64,000 nucleotides of DNA from Aminobacter sp039907765 (GTDB lineage: Bacteria > Pseudomonadota > Alphaproteobacteria > Rhizobiales > Rhizobiaceae). Location of the stretch: assembly GCF_039907765.1 (NCBI RefSeq), contig NZ_JARDJI010000018.1, positions 45,507 through 109,506 of the forward strand, given 5' to 3'. The notes below the pieces were generated by a model. That model worked only from the letters and a program-made list of their open reading frames with translations. It was not told the DNA's origin and ran no database searches. Below, piece by piece: positions 26,802-34,333 of this stretch. A program made the translations under genes and the position numbers. Position 1 is the stretch's first letter; every line of letters begins with the position of its first letter.

Positions 26802-27965
26802 TCAGGCCGACTTGAAACGGGCCATCAGTTCGGCCCGCGCCGGGTCGGTCAGCGTCGCCGCGGCACCGAACTCGAGCGGCGTCAGCAGATCGGCCGCCGG
26901 ATAGAGGATCGGGTTGTCCAACACTTCCTTGGGAAGCAGCGCGTTGACGCGGGCGTCGGTGGACGGCGCGCCATTGGCGAGATGCTCCTTGACCGCGACC
27001 TGCGGGTTCATCAGGTGGTTGAGCAGCGCGTAGCCGGCGGGCTTGTTCGGAGCATCCTTGGGAATGGCGTAGAAGTCGGTCCAGATCTCGCCGCCTTCCT
27101 TGCCGAGCACATAGGCGATTTCGGGGATGTCGCGGTTGAGCTGGGCACCGTCATTGGTCCAGCACATGGTCATCCAGGCGTCGTTCGCGCGCATAGGCGG
27201 CTGGTAGTCGCTGGAGACCGCGAAAAGATGCGGCTTGACCTTGATGAGCAGCTCCTCTGCCTTGGCGAGTTCGTCCGGCTTCAGCGAGTTGAACGAGAAG
27301 CCGAAATATTTGAGCGCATTGCCGATGGTGGTGAGCTGGTAGTCGTGCACCATCGTGCGGCCTTCGCCTTCGGCCATGGCCGTGTCCCAGAATTCCTTCC
27401 AGGTAGTTATCGGCTTCGTCAGCTTCTTGGTGTTCACGGCGAATCCGGTGGTGCCCCAGTTCTTCGGCACCGCATAGACGACGCCGTCGATCGCGCCTTC
27501 GGCGGTGAAGCGTGTATCCTCCGACTTGGCGTCGAAATTGGTGAGCTTGGCCATGTCGAGCGGATCGATGAGGTCGAGCTTCTTGTAGGTCGAGATCGTG
27601 TAGTTGGTCGGCACGAACAGGCTCCAGCCCGAGCCGCCGGCCTGCAGCTTGGCGAGCATCTCCTCGTTCGAGCCGAACACGTTGACCTCGACGGCGACGC
27701 CCGTCTCCTTGGTGAAGTTCTCGAAGGTCGCGGGGTCGTGGTAGTTGGGCCAGGTGGCGATGGACATGCGGTCGCCGAGGTTTTCGGCGGCGCGCGCCGG
27801 CGTCGGCGACAGGCCGAGCTCACGGCCGAGAACGGCGGTGGCGATGCCGAGCCCGGTCAGGCCCAGGAAGTCGCGCCGGCCGATCGAGCCGCGCTTCAGG
27901 CGCATGAGCTGATGGACAAATTCCTCCGTTGTGACGGGCTGGCCGTCACGATACGATTTCGACAT
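26802..27965 (-). CDS. Periplasmic polyamine-type substrate-binding protein with Tat signal
   Basis: 387 residues. A twin-arginine motif, IGRRDFLGLTG, near residue 29 is followed by a hydrophobic stretch and PARAAENLG, so export is by Tat. The mature part resembles PotD/PotF (NLGDRMSIATWPNYHDPATF, WSLFVPTNYTISTYKKLDLI, LLNHLMNPQVAVKEHLANG). ATG 27965 lies 20 bp inside the end of the ATPase gene, indicating tight coupling. Confidence 0.88.
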   Translation of the reverse strand: MSKSYRDGQPVTTEEFVHQLMRLKRGSIGRRDFLGLTGLGIATAVLGRELGLSPTPARAAENLGDRMSIATWPNYHDPATFENFTKETGVAVEVNVFGSNEEMLAKLQAGGSGWSLFVPTNYTISTYKKLDLIDPLDMAKLTNFDAKSEDTRFTAEGAIDGVVYAVPKNWGTTGFAVNTKKLTKPITTWKEFWDTAMAEGEGRTMVHDYQLTTIGNALKYFGFSFNSLKPDELAKAEELLIKVKPHLFAVSSDYQPPMRANDAWMTMCWTNDGAQLNRDIPEIAYVLGKEGGEIWTDFYAIPKDAPNKPAGYALLNHLMNPQVAVKEHLANGAPSTDARVNALLPKEVLDNPILYPAADLLTPLEFGAAATLTDPARAELMARFKSA

Positions 27966-29109
27966 TTTTCGTTTCCCTCTGTTTTGGCCCGTTGTCTCTT
28001 GCGCCCGCGAACGCCAGCGGCGCTCCCGGTGCAAAGCCGATGGCGACGGGCTCGCCCGGCTCGAATAGGTCGACCTGCCCGAACTGCTGGTCGGCGGTGG
28101 CGAGCAGCGTGCCGATCGCCGGAACCTCGATGGCGTATTCGGCCACGGAACCGAGGAAGATGCGGTTGCGTACGATACCCGTGATCCCGCCCTGTCCCTG
28201 CGGCCCGAGGCGCAACGCCTCGGGCCGCAGGCTGATCGAGACGGCTTCGCCGCCCGCGAGTTCGTTGCGGCTGCGCGCGGGGATGACAGATCCGTCGGCA
28301 AGCTTGACCTCGAAGAGGTCGCCGGAGCGGCCGGCCACGTTGCCGCTCAGGAGGTTGGTCTTGCCCACGAAGTCGGCGACGAAGAGGTCTGCCGGCTCAT
28401 GGTAGATTTCGCTCGGCGTGCCGACCTGGACGATGCCGCCGCGGTTCATCACGCAGACGAAATCGCTCATCGAAAGCGCTTCTTCCTGGTCGTGGGTGAC
28501 CAGCACGAAGGTGATGCCCAGCTCGCGCTGCAGGTTCTGCAGTTCGATCTGCATGTTGGTGCGCAGCTTCTTGTCGAGCGCGGCCAGCGGCTCGTCGAGG
28601 AGCAGCACGGCCGGCTTGTTGACCAGTGCCCGCGCCAGCGCCACGCGCTGCTGCTGTCCGCCCGAGAGTTCGTGGATCTTGCGGCGGCCGTAGCCGGCGA
28701 GCTGGACCATCGCCAGGGCGTCGCCAGCCCGTCGGCTTATCTCGCGTGCCGACAGGCGCGGCCGCTGCTGGCGCAGGCCGTAGGAGACGTTGTCCTCCAC
28801 GTCGAGATGCGGAAACAGTGCATATTGCTGGAAGACCATGTTGACCGGGCGCCGATAGGGCGGCGTGCCCGCCATGTCCTGGCCGCGGATGAGGACCTTG
28901 CCCTCGCTCGGCTGCTCGAACCCCCCGATCATGCGCAGGCAGGTCGTCTTGCCGCAGCCCGACGGGCCAAGCAGGGCCACGAAGGCTGCCGGCGGGATCG
29001 ATAGGTCGACGCCGCTGACGGCGGTGACGGCGCCATAGCGCTTGGCGACTCCGCGAAACTCGATGTCGGGAACGGGCGCTGCGGTCAATCGGCTGCCTCC
29101 AGGGCGCAA
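27946..29109 (-). CDS. Polyamine-type ABC transporter ATP-binding protein (PotA-like)
   Basis: 387 residues. Walker A GPSGCGKTT near residue 49, signature LSGGQQQRVALARAL, Walker B VLLLDEPLAALD and a C-terminal TOBE domain (VSISLRPEALRLG). It is the first gene of the five-gene unit ATPase, binding protein, two permeases and SDR. The 98-bp gap to the divergent LuxR gene contains an operator-like palindrome. Confidence 0.9.
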   Translation of the reverse strand: MRPGGSRLTAAPVPDIEFRGVAKRYGAVTAVSGVDLSIPPAAFVALLGPSGCGKTTCLRMIGGFEQPSEGKVLIRGQDMAGTPPYRRPVNMVFQQYALFPHLDVEDNVSYGLRQQRPRLSAREISRRAGDALAMVQLAGYGRRKIHELSGGQQQRVALARALVNKPAVLLLDEPLAALDKKLRTNMQIELQNLQRELGITFVLVTHDQEEALSMSDFVCVMNRGGIVQVGTPSEIYHEPADLFVADFVGKTNLLSGNVAGRSGDLFEVKLADGSVIPARSRNELAGGEAVSISLRPEALRLGPQGQGGITGIVRNRIFLGSVAEYAIEVPAIGTLLATADQQFGQVDLFEPGEPVAIGFAPGAPLAFAGARDNGPKQRETKNVEIVS

Positions 29110-29152
29110 ACGGCGTCACTGCCCCGAACGCTAGCAGAAAATCCTGCCTAGT

Positions 29153-29174
29153 ATATACCTCACAGGTGGTATAT
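29153..29174. promoter_or_regulatory. Palindromic operator candidate between the ABC transporter and LuxR genes
   Basis: ATATACC (29153-29159) and GGTATAT (29168-29174) form perfect 7-bp arms around an 8-bp centre. It lies in the divergent gap, 44 bp from the ATPase start. Position and symmetry suit binding by a dimeric LuxR-type protein, probably the adjacent one. The possible GTG start at 29166 lies inside it. Confidence 0.55.
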
Positions 29175-29207
29175 CGGTGCTATTTATCGAAATGGAGTGG
29201 TATCACG

Positions 29208-30023
29208 TTGAAAGGACGAACCTCCCGTGGCGACGATTTCGGCGACCTGGCGGCGGTGGTCGCCGCGACCCGGGAGGCCAGTGGCGATCGCTTCGGCGAG
29301 GCGCTGGTCGCCTGGCTAAGCCGGCATGTGTCCTTCGACCATTGCGTGGTCTTCGGCTATCGCGGGGCAGCGCGCCCGCCGATGCTGTTCGAGACGTTTT
29401 CGCCCAGCGAAAGCCACGTCTTCGTCGCCCTCTATCAGGAGGGGCCCTACCTGCTCGATCCGTTCCACCACGCGGCGGTCGAGCGCAAGGAAGGCTTCTG
29501 GCGGATGCGGGAACTGGCGCCCGACCGGTTCTATGCGAGCGAATATTTCCGCTCCTACTACAGCCAGACGAAACTCGCCGAGGAGGTGGGCTTCTTCGTG
29601 CCGCTGCCCGGCAAGGATGCGGTGGTGCTGTCGCTGATGCGGCTGAAGGCATCGGGACCGTTCGGCACGGCCGACGCGCGCAAGCTGCGCGACATGGCGC
29701 CGCTGGTCATCGAACTCTGCCGCCAGCGCTGGCCGGAACTGCCGGAAACGGAACAGCCCGCACCGGCGGAAAAAAACGCGCCGGCGCCTGTCAACGAGTT
29801 CGACCGGACGCATATCTGGGAGAGCCTTTCGCTCACCGTGCGCGAGATGCATGTCGTCGACATGGTGCTGCAGGGCCATTCGACCGAATCCATCGCCCGC
29901 TCGCTCGGCGTCGCCCCGGGCACCGTCAAGGTCCACCGCCGCAACATCCATCGCAAGCTCGGCATCAACTCGCAGGCCGAGCTGTTCGCGCGCTTCATCC
30001 AGATCATCGAGAAGCGTCGCTGA
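29208..30023 (+). CDS. LuxR family transcriptional regulator
   Basis: About 271 residues from TTG 29208. The N-terminal 190 residues form an unassigned sensor-like domain (FDHCVVFGYRG, FYASEYFRSYYSQTKLAEEV). The C-terminal GerE HTH is clear: LTVREMHVVDMVLQGHSTES then VAPGTVKVHRRNIHRKLGI. No in-frame ATG is available. A GTG at 29166 would lie within the palindrome at 29153-29174, so the TTG at 29208, preceded by ATGGAGTGG, is preferred. Divergence from the polyamine-type operon suggests it is that operon's regulator. Confidence 0.8.
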   Translation: MKGRTSRGDDFGDLAAVVAATREASGDRFGEALVAWLSRHVSFDHCVVFGYRGAARPPMLFETFSPSESHVFVALYQEGPYLLDPFHHAAVERKEGFWRMRELAPDRFYASEYFRSYYSQTKLAEEVGFFVPLPGKDAVVLSLMRLKASGPFGTADARKLRDMAPLVIELCRQRWPELPETEQPAPAEKNAPAPVNEFDRTHIWESLSLTVREMHVVDMVLQGHSTESIARSLGVAPGTVKVHRRNIHRKLGINSQAELFARFIQIIEKRR

Positions 30024-30061
30024 GCGACGGCGGAGACGATGGCTGCCCGCTTGGCCTGTGC

Positions 30062-30931
30062 TCACCCCGTCGCCATCGACCTGGCGATGTCGAGGAAGAC
30101 CCGCACCAGCTTGCCACCGCTGCGTTCGCGCAGGCAGATGAGCGCCTCGTCCATCAGCATCTCGGGTGCCGCGATCGGGATCTGCACCAGCCGGGCGTCC
30201 TGGCCGAACTCGGCGGCCGAGACGAAACCGACGCCGGCACCGGACGCCACGATCTCGCGCACCGCCTCGCGCCCCTCTGCCTCGATCGCCGGCTTGAACT
30301 GGAAGCCTTCCTTGGACGCGAGATCCTCCAGCTTGGCGCGCGTCTTCGAGCCGCGCTCGCGCATGACAAGCGGAAGCAGGGACAGTTCGTGCAGCGACAG
30401 CGACTTGGCCCTGGCCATCGGATGATCGGTCGAGACGAAGGCGACGACCGGCGTCGAGTTCAGCTTCACCACCTCGAAGTCGCGGCCGGTGGGGATCTCG
30501 CCGAGCACGCCGATGTCGGCCTCGTAGCTGTAGAGACTGGAAATGACCGTCTCGGTGTTGCCGGCGCGGACCGAGACCTGGATGCCCGGATATTTCTGCC
30601 GGAACTGGCCGAGGATATGCAGCAGGTGGTGGGCGGCATCCGCCACGATGCGCAGCGTGCCCGAACGCAGGGCGCGCGATTCCGACAAAAGCTCCAGCGC
30701 CTGCTGCTCGGTGTCGAACATGCGGCGGGTGATCTCGAGCAGCTTGTTTCCGGCCTCTGTCGGCGTCACCTGCTTCTTGTGGCGGTTGAACAGGAGCACG
30801 TCATACTCTTCCTCCAGCTTGCGCACCTGGTCGGAAATCGCCGGCTGGGTGAGGAACAGCATCTCGGCGGCCCGCGAAAAGCCGCCGCACACCGCGACAT
30901 AGTGAAAAGCCCTGAGCTGTACGTACCGCAT
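30062..30931 (-). CDS. LysR family regulator, probable controller of the AEP locus
   Basis: 289 residues. The HTH reads LRAFHYVAVCGGFSRAAEML then TQPAISDQVRKLEEEYDVLL. The effector domain contains GTLRIVADAAHHLLHILGQF and SALF-type GAGVGFVSAAEFG. It is divergent from the phosphate-transporter/phn genes, and LysR regulators of 2-aminoethylphosphonate genes are known in several proteobacteria. Control of this locus is inferred from location only. Confidence 0.88.
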   Translation of the reverse strand: MRYVQLRAFHYVAVCGGFSRAAEMLFLTQPAISDQVRKLEEEYDVLLFNRHKKQVTPTEAGNKLLEITRRMFDTEQQALELLSESRALRSGTLRIVADAAHHLLHILGQFRQKYPGIQVSVRAGNTETVISSLYSYEADIGVLGEIPTGRDFEVVKLNSTPVVAFVSTDHPMARAKSLSLHELSLLPLVMRERGSKTRAKLEDLASKEGFQFKPAIEAEGREAVREIVASGAGVGFVSAAEFGQDARLVQIPIAAPEMLMDEALICLRERSGGKLVRVFLDIARSMATG

Positions 30932-31008
30932 GCCTGCTCCCTAGCGTGGATAGGTGATCCCGGGCGAAAAGCCGCTTCGCACCTGTCCTGGATTGCGCCA
31001 GCAGGTAG

Positions 31009-31143
31009 TACCCCCACCCCTAACCCCTCCCCACAAGGGGGAGGGGAATTTCGCTGCCGCCAGCGCCGAACGTCGAGGACATTGGCAACACGGGTGACAG
31101 AAGTCCCCCTCCCCCTTGTGGGGAGGGGTTAGGGGTGGGGGTA
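31009..31143. repeat. GC-rich inverted repeat pair, copy B (perfect 38-bp arms, tips outward)
   Basis: The left arm (31009-31046) and right arm (31106-31143) are perfect inverted copies over 38 bp, separated by 59 bp. Each arm contains its own small palindrome around CCACAAGG / CCTTGTGG. The TACCCCC ends point outward, the reverse of copy A. Confidence 0.9.
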
Positions 31144-31192
31144 AACCCCCTGACGTTGCGGCAGAGTATCAATAAACGCTACCGATAGAAAT

Positions 31193-31208
31193 ATAGAAAC
31201 TAACGATT
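31193..31208. promoter_or_regulatory. Motif shared by the transporter and phnW upstream regions (site 1)
   Basis: ATAGAAACTAACGATT here matches ATACGAAATAACGATT at 32999-33014 in 13 of 16 positions, with TAACGATT identical. Both lie in AT-rich stretches 70 to 90 bp before a start codon in the AEP locus, so a common regulator site, possibly for the LysR protein, is plausible. Confidence 0.4.
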
Positions 31209-31281
31209 TGATTTATGGCTTGCCATGCCGAGGATGAGGCAGGCGCCACCCTTGCGCGCCGCGCGACGGGAGTCACGGCCA

Positions 31282-32949
31282 ATGCACCTTCTTTATGTCC
31301 TTCTGCAGCTGGCCGGCGCCATCATGCTGCTGCTCTGGGCCGTGCGCATGGTGCGCACCGGGGTCGAGCGGGCGCATGGCGCATTGCTGCGCGAGGCGCT
31401 GCGCGGCGCAACCAGGGGCCGGATGCGGGCGGCTGCGGCCGGCACCGTGCTCGCCGTCATGCTGCAGAGCGCAACCGCGGTTGCCGTACTCGCCGCAGGT
31501 TTCGCGGCGACCGGTGTCATGACCGTCTCGGGCGGGCTCGCCGTCATGCTTGGCGCCGATGTCGGCTCGGCATTTGTGGTGCAGGCGCTGTCCTTCGATC
31601 TCAGCTGGCTGGTGCCGCTGCTGCTGTTTGCCGGCGCTACGATGTTCCTCAAGGTAGAAGCGCGCATCGTCAAGCAGACGGGGCGAACGCTGCTCGGCAT
31701 CGCCTTCATCCTGATCTCGCTGCGCATGGTTGGCGAGGCCACGGCACCCATGCGCCACAGCTCGCTCCTGCCGATGGCGGTCGACTATCTGCGCGGCGAT
31801 CCGGTGACGGCCTTCGGCGCCGCAGCCCTGTTCACCTGGCTGATCCACTCCAGCGTCGCCTCGGTGCTTTTGTTCATGTCGATGGCGGCCCAGGGCGTGC
31901 TGCCGGCCGAGGTCGCGTTGCCGATGATCCTCGGCGTCAATCTCGGCGCCGGGCTTGTCGCCGTCGGGCTGACCCGCGGCCAGGCAATCGAGGCGCGGCG
32001 CGTCCCGCTCGGCAACCTGATCTTCCGGGCGACGGCTGCCGTCGTGATCCTGCTCGGCCTGCAGGTCGCAAACTTGCCGATGTCATGGTTCGGCGAGAAT
32101 GCTGCGCGCCAGGTCGTCAACCTGCACCTCGCCTTCAACCTTGCGCTGCTGGTCGCCTGCCTGCCCTTCACCACGGCGATGGAAAGGCTGGCGCGGCTGA
32201 TCCTGCCCGATGCACCGGCGGGCGGGGAGGCATTCGACCTGATGTCGCGCCGCAAGAGCGCGCTCGACCGCACCGTCATCAAGATGCCGAGCGTCGCGCT
32301 CGCCAGCGCTACCCGCGAGGTGCTGCGCATGGCCGAGACGGTGGAGATCATGCTGCGGCCCGTGATGGAGCTGTTCGAGAGCGGCGACAAGGCGCGCGTG
32401 GCGCAGCTGCGCCGGCTCGACGAGGAGGTCAACCGCGCCCACACCGACATCAAGCTCTACATCGCCGAGGTCAATCGCGGCACGATGAGCCAGGACGAGG
32501 CGCGACGCGGCATCGAGCTCACCGACCTCGCCATCAATCTCGAACATGCCGGCGACATCATCGCCAAAAACCTCCTGGTGCTGGCCGAGGAGAAGAGCGA
32601 CAAGAGGCTGAGTTTCTCGCGCGAAGGCTGGTCGGAGCTGACAGCCCTGCACGACCAGGTGCTGGCCAACATGCAGATCGCCATGAACGTGCTTGTTTCA
32701 GGTGACCTCGAGGCGGCTCGCCAGCTGGTGGTGGAGAAGGAACGCATGCGCAAGTTGGAGCGTGACAGCCACGAACGCCACCTCAAGCGGCTGCAGTCGG
32801 GCACGCCGCAAAGCATCGAGACCAGCGACATCCACCTCGAAGCTGTGCGGGCGCTGAAGGAGTTCAATTCGCTGCTGGTCTCGGTCGCCTATCCGATCCT
32901 GACCCAGAGCGGCGACCTGCTCGAAAGCCGGCTTGCCAAGACAGCCTGA
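31282..32949 (+). CDS. Na/Pi-cotransporter family protein with PhoU-like C-terminus (YjbB/NptA-like)
   Basis: 555 residues. The membrane part has two Na/Pi-cotransporter repeats: VMLQSATAVAVLAAGF carries the QS motif, and a second repeat with FTWLIHSSVASVLLF and ILGVNLGAG follows. From about residue 330 a PhoU-like helical domain follows (ATREVLRMAETVEIMLRPVM, DLAINLEHAGDIIAKNL). The E. coli relative YjbB exports phosphate. The gene lies directly before phnW, and PhnA frees phosphate from phosphonoacetate, so removal of excess phosphate is an attractive inference. ATG 31282 was chosen over 31225 because the protein then starts at the first helix. Confidence 0.85.
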   Translation: MHLLYVLLQLAGAIMLLLWAVRMVRTGVERAHGALLREALRGATRGRMRAAAAGTVLAVMLQSATAVAVLAAGFAATGVMTVSGGLAVMLGADVGSAFVVQALSFDLSWLVPLLLFAGATMFLKVEARIVKQTGRTLLGIAFILISLRMVGEATAPMRHSSLLPMAVDYLRGDPVTAFGAAALFTWLIHSSVASVLLFMSMAAQGVLPAEVALPMILGVNLGAGLVAVGLTRGQAIEARRVPLGNLIFRATAAVVILLGLQVANLPMSWFGENAARQVVNLHLAFNLALLVACLPFTTAMERLARLILPDAPAGGEAFDLMSRRKSALDRTVIKMPSVALASATREVLRMAETVEIMLRPVMELFESGDKARVAQLRRLDEEVNRAHTDIKLYIAEVNRGTMSQDEARRGIELTDLAINLEHAGDIIAKNLLVLAEEKSDKRLSFSREGWSELTALHDQVLANMQIAMNVLVSGDLEAARQLVVEKERMRKLERDSHERHLKRLQSGTPQSIETSDIHLEAVRALKEFNSLLVSVAYPILTQSGDLLESRLAKTA

Positions 32950-32998
32950 GCGGATTCGCGACTGTCATTCGAACATCATCACTCAGACTTATCATTGG

Positions 32999-33014
32999 AT
33001 ACGAAATAACGATT
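32999..33014. promoter_or_regulatory. Motif shared by the transporter and phnW upstream regions (site 2)
   Basis: ATACGAAATAACGATT lies 69 bp before the phnW start and matches site 1 at 31193 in 13 of 16 positions. The flanking TATC and GATA elements (32990-33001) give it partial symmetry. Confidence 0.4.
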
Positions 33015-33082
33015 GTACATATGGATCAGGGGATTCCAAGGTGAGCCATAGGCAATTTCAGGATGACGGCGAGGAGACGAAA

Positions 33083-34303
33083 ATGCTGTCCGAACATAAG
33101 CTTGCGGCTCCGGCCCCCTTCCCTGCTCCGGCCCCCTTCCCTGCTCCGGCATTGGGCGAGCCCTACCTGCTCACCCCCGGGCCGCTGACCACCTCCTATG
33201 CCGTCAAGCAGGCGATGCTGCGCGATTGGGGCTCATGGGACGGCGACTTCCGGGCGATGACGGCGGAGATGCGCCAGCGCCTGCTCGCCATGCTCGGCGA
33301 CGCCAACAACGAGTTCGACTGCGTGCCGATGCAGGGCTCGGGCACTTTCGCCGTGGAAGCGATGCTCGGCTCCTTCGTGCCGCGTGACGGCAAGGCGCTG
33401 GTGCTGGTCAACGGCGCCTATGGCCAGCGCATCGTCCAGACGCTTGGCTATCTCGGCCGCGACCATGTCGCCATCGACAAGGGCGACTACATGCCGCCGC
33501 GCGGCGACGAGGTTGCCAAGGCGCTGGACGCAGACCCTGCCATCACCCACGTCGTCCTGGTCCACTGCGAAACCAGCTCCGGCATCCTCAACCCGGTCGC
33601 CGAGATTTCCGAGGTGGTCTACGCCAAGGGTCGCAAGTTCCTGGTCGACTCGATGAGCGCCTTCGGCGCCATCCCGCTCAACGTCAGCGATATCCGCTAC
33701 GAGGCGATGGTGTCCTCCGCCAACAAGTGCATCGAAGGTGTGCCCGGCTTCGGCTTCATCATCGCCCGCAAGAGCGAGCTCGAAGCCGCCAAGGGCCGCA
33801 GCCATTCGCTCAGCCTCGACGTTCACGCCCAGTGGGCGCACATGAACAAGACCGGCCAGTGGCGCTACACGCCGCCGACGCATGTGGTTGCCGCCTTCCT
33901 CGAGGCGCTGCGCCAGCATGAGGCAGAAGGCGGCGTCGCCGGCCGAGGCGCTCGCTACATCCGCAATCGCGACGTGATGGTGGCAGGCATGCGCGAACTC
34001 GGCTTCGAGACGCTGCTCAAGGACCGCTGGCTGTCGCCGATCATCGTCACCTTCTTCTGCCCGGCCCATCCGGACTTCGCCTTCGACCGCTTCTACGAGC
34101 TGATGAAGGAAAAGGGCTTCATCATTTATCCGGGTAAGCTGACGGTGGTGGACAGCTTCCGCGTCGGTTGCATCGGGCGGATGGACGAACACGTCATGCG
34201 CAAGGTGGTCGACGCCGCCGGCCAGTCGCTGCGTGAAATGGGCGTCGATACGGCTGCTCCGCCTGCCGCCGCAATCGCCGAGCGCGCCAAGCTCGCCGCC
34301 TGA
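33083..34303 (+). CDS. phnW: 2-Aminoethylphosphonate--pyruvate transaminase
   Basis: 406 residues, fold type I PLP enzyme. It transfers the amino group of 2-aminoethylphosphonate to pyruvate, giving phosphonoacetaldehyde and alanine. LLTPGPLTTSYAVKQAMLRD near residue 29 and SSANKCIEGVPGFGFI (PLP Lys near 215) are characteristic. An unusual proline/alanine-rich leader (residues 8-24) is encoded by an 18-bp tandem repeat. ATG 33083 was chosen because GGCGAGGAGACG precedes it, although the frame is open upstream to 32933. phnA follows after 30 bp. Confidence 0.95.
   Translation: MLSEHKLAAPAPFPAPAPFPAPALGEPYLLTPGPLTTSYAVKQAMLRDWGSWDGDFRAMTAEMRQRLLAMLGDANNEFDCVPMQGSGTFAVEAMLGSFVPRDGKALVLVNGAYGQRIVQTLGYLGRDHVAIDKGDYMPPRGDEVAKALDADPAITHVVLVHCETSSGILNPVAEISEVVYAKGRKFLVDSMSAFGAIPLNVSDIRYEAMVSSANKCIEGVPGFGFIIARKSELEAAKGRSHSLSLDVHAQWAHMNKTGQWRYTPPTHVVAAFLEALRQHEAEGGVAGRGARYIRNRDVMVAGMRELGFETLLKDRWLSPIIVTFFCPAHPDFAFDRFYELMKEKGFIIYPGKLTVVDSFRVGCIGRMDEHVMRKVVDAAGQSLREMGVDTAAPPAAAIAERAKLAA
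33107..33150 (+). repeat. 18-bp in-frame tandem repeat in the phnW N-terminus
   Basis: The unit GCTCCGGCCCCCTTCCCT occurs at 33107-33124 and 33125-33142, followed by a partial copy to 33150. It encodes A-P-A-P-F-P-A-P-A-P-F-P-A-P-A, ahead of the conserved enzyme start, so copy number may vary without affecting catalysis. Confidence 0.9.
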
Positions 34304-34333
34304 CAACAAGAAGATTACAAAGGACCTTCCTCC

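Larger units (their letters stand above)
30932..31281. other. Gap between the LysR gene and the Na/Pi-type transporter gene
   Basis: This 350-bp divergent gap holds the perfect inverted repeat pair B (31009-31143), then an AT-rich stretch (about 31160-31215) that contains a motif shared with the phnW upstream region. I see no gene in it; an ATG-led frame at 31225 merges into the transporter frame and is not preferred. Confidence 0.7.

Noticed and set aside
29166..29207. GTG 29166 as LuxR start
   Set aside because: It lies inside a perfect palindrome likely to be an operator, without a ribosome site; TTG 29208 fits better.
31009..31143. Inverted repeats considered as CRISPR or as simple terminators
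   Set aside because: Only two inverted units per site, no regularly spaced direct repeats and no cas genes; lack of T-runs and presence inside a divergent promoter gap argue against a plain terminator.
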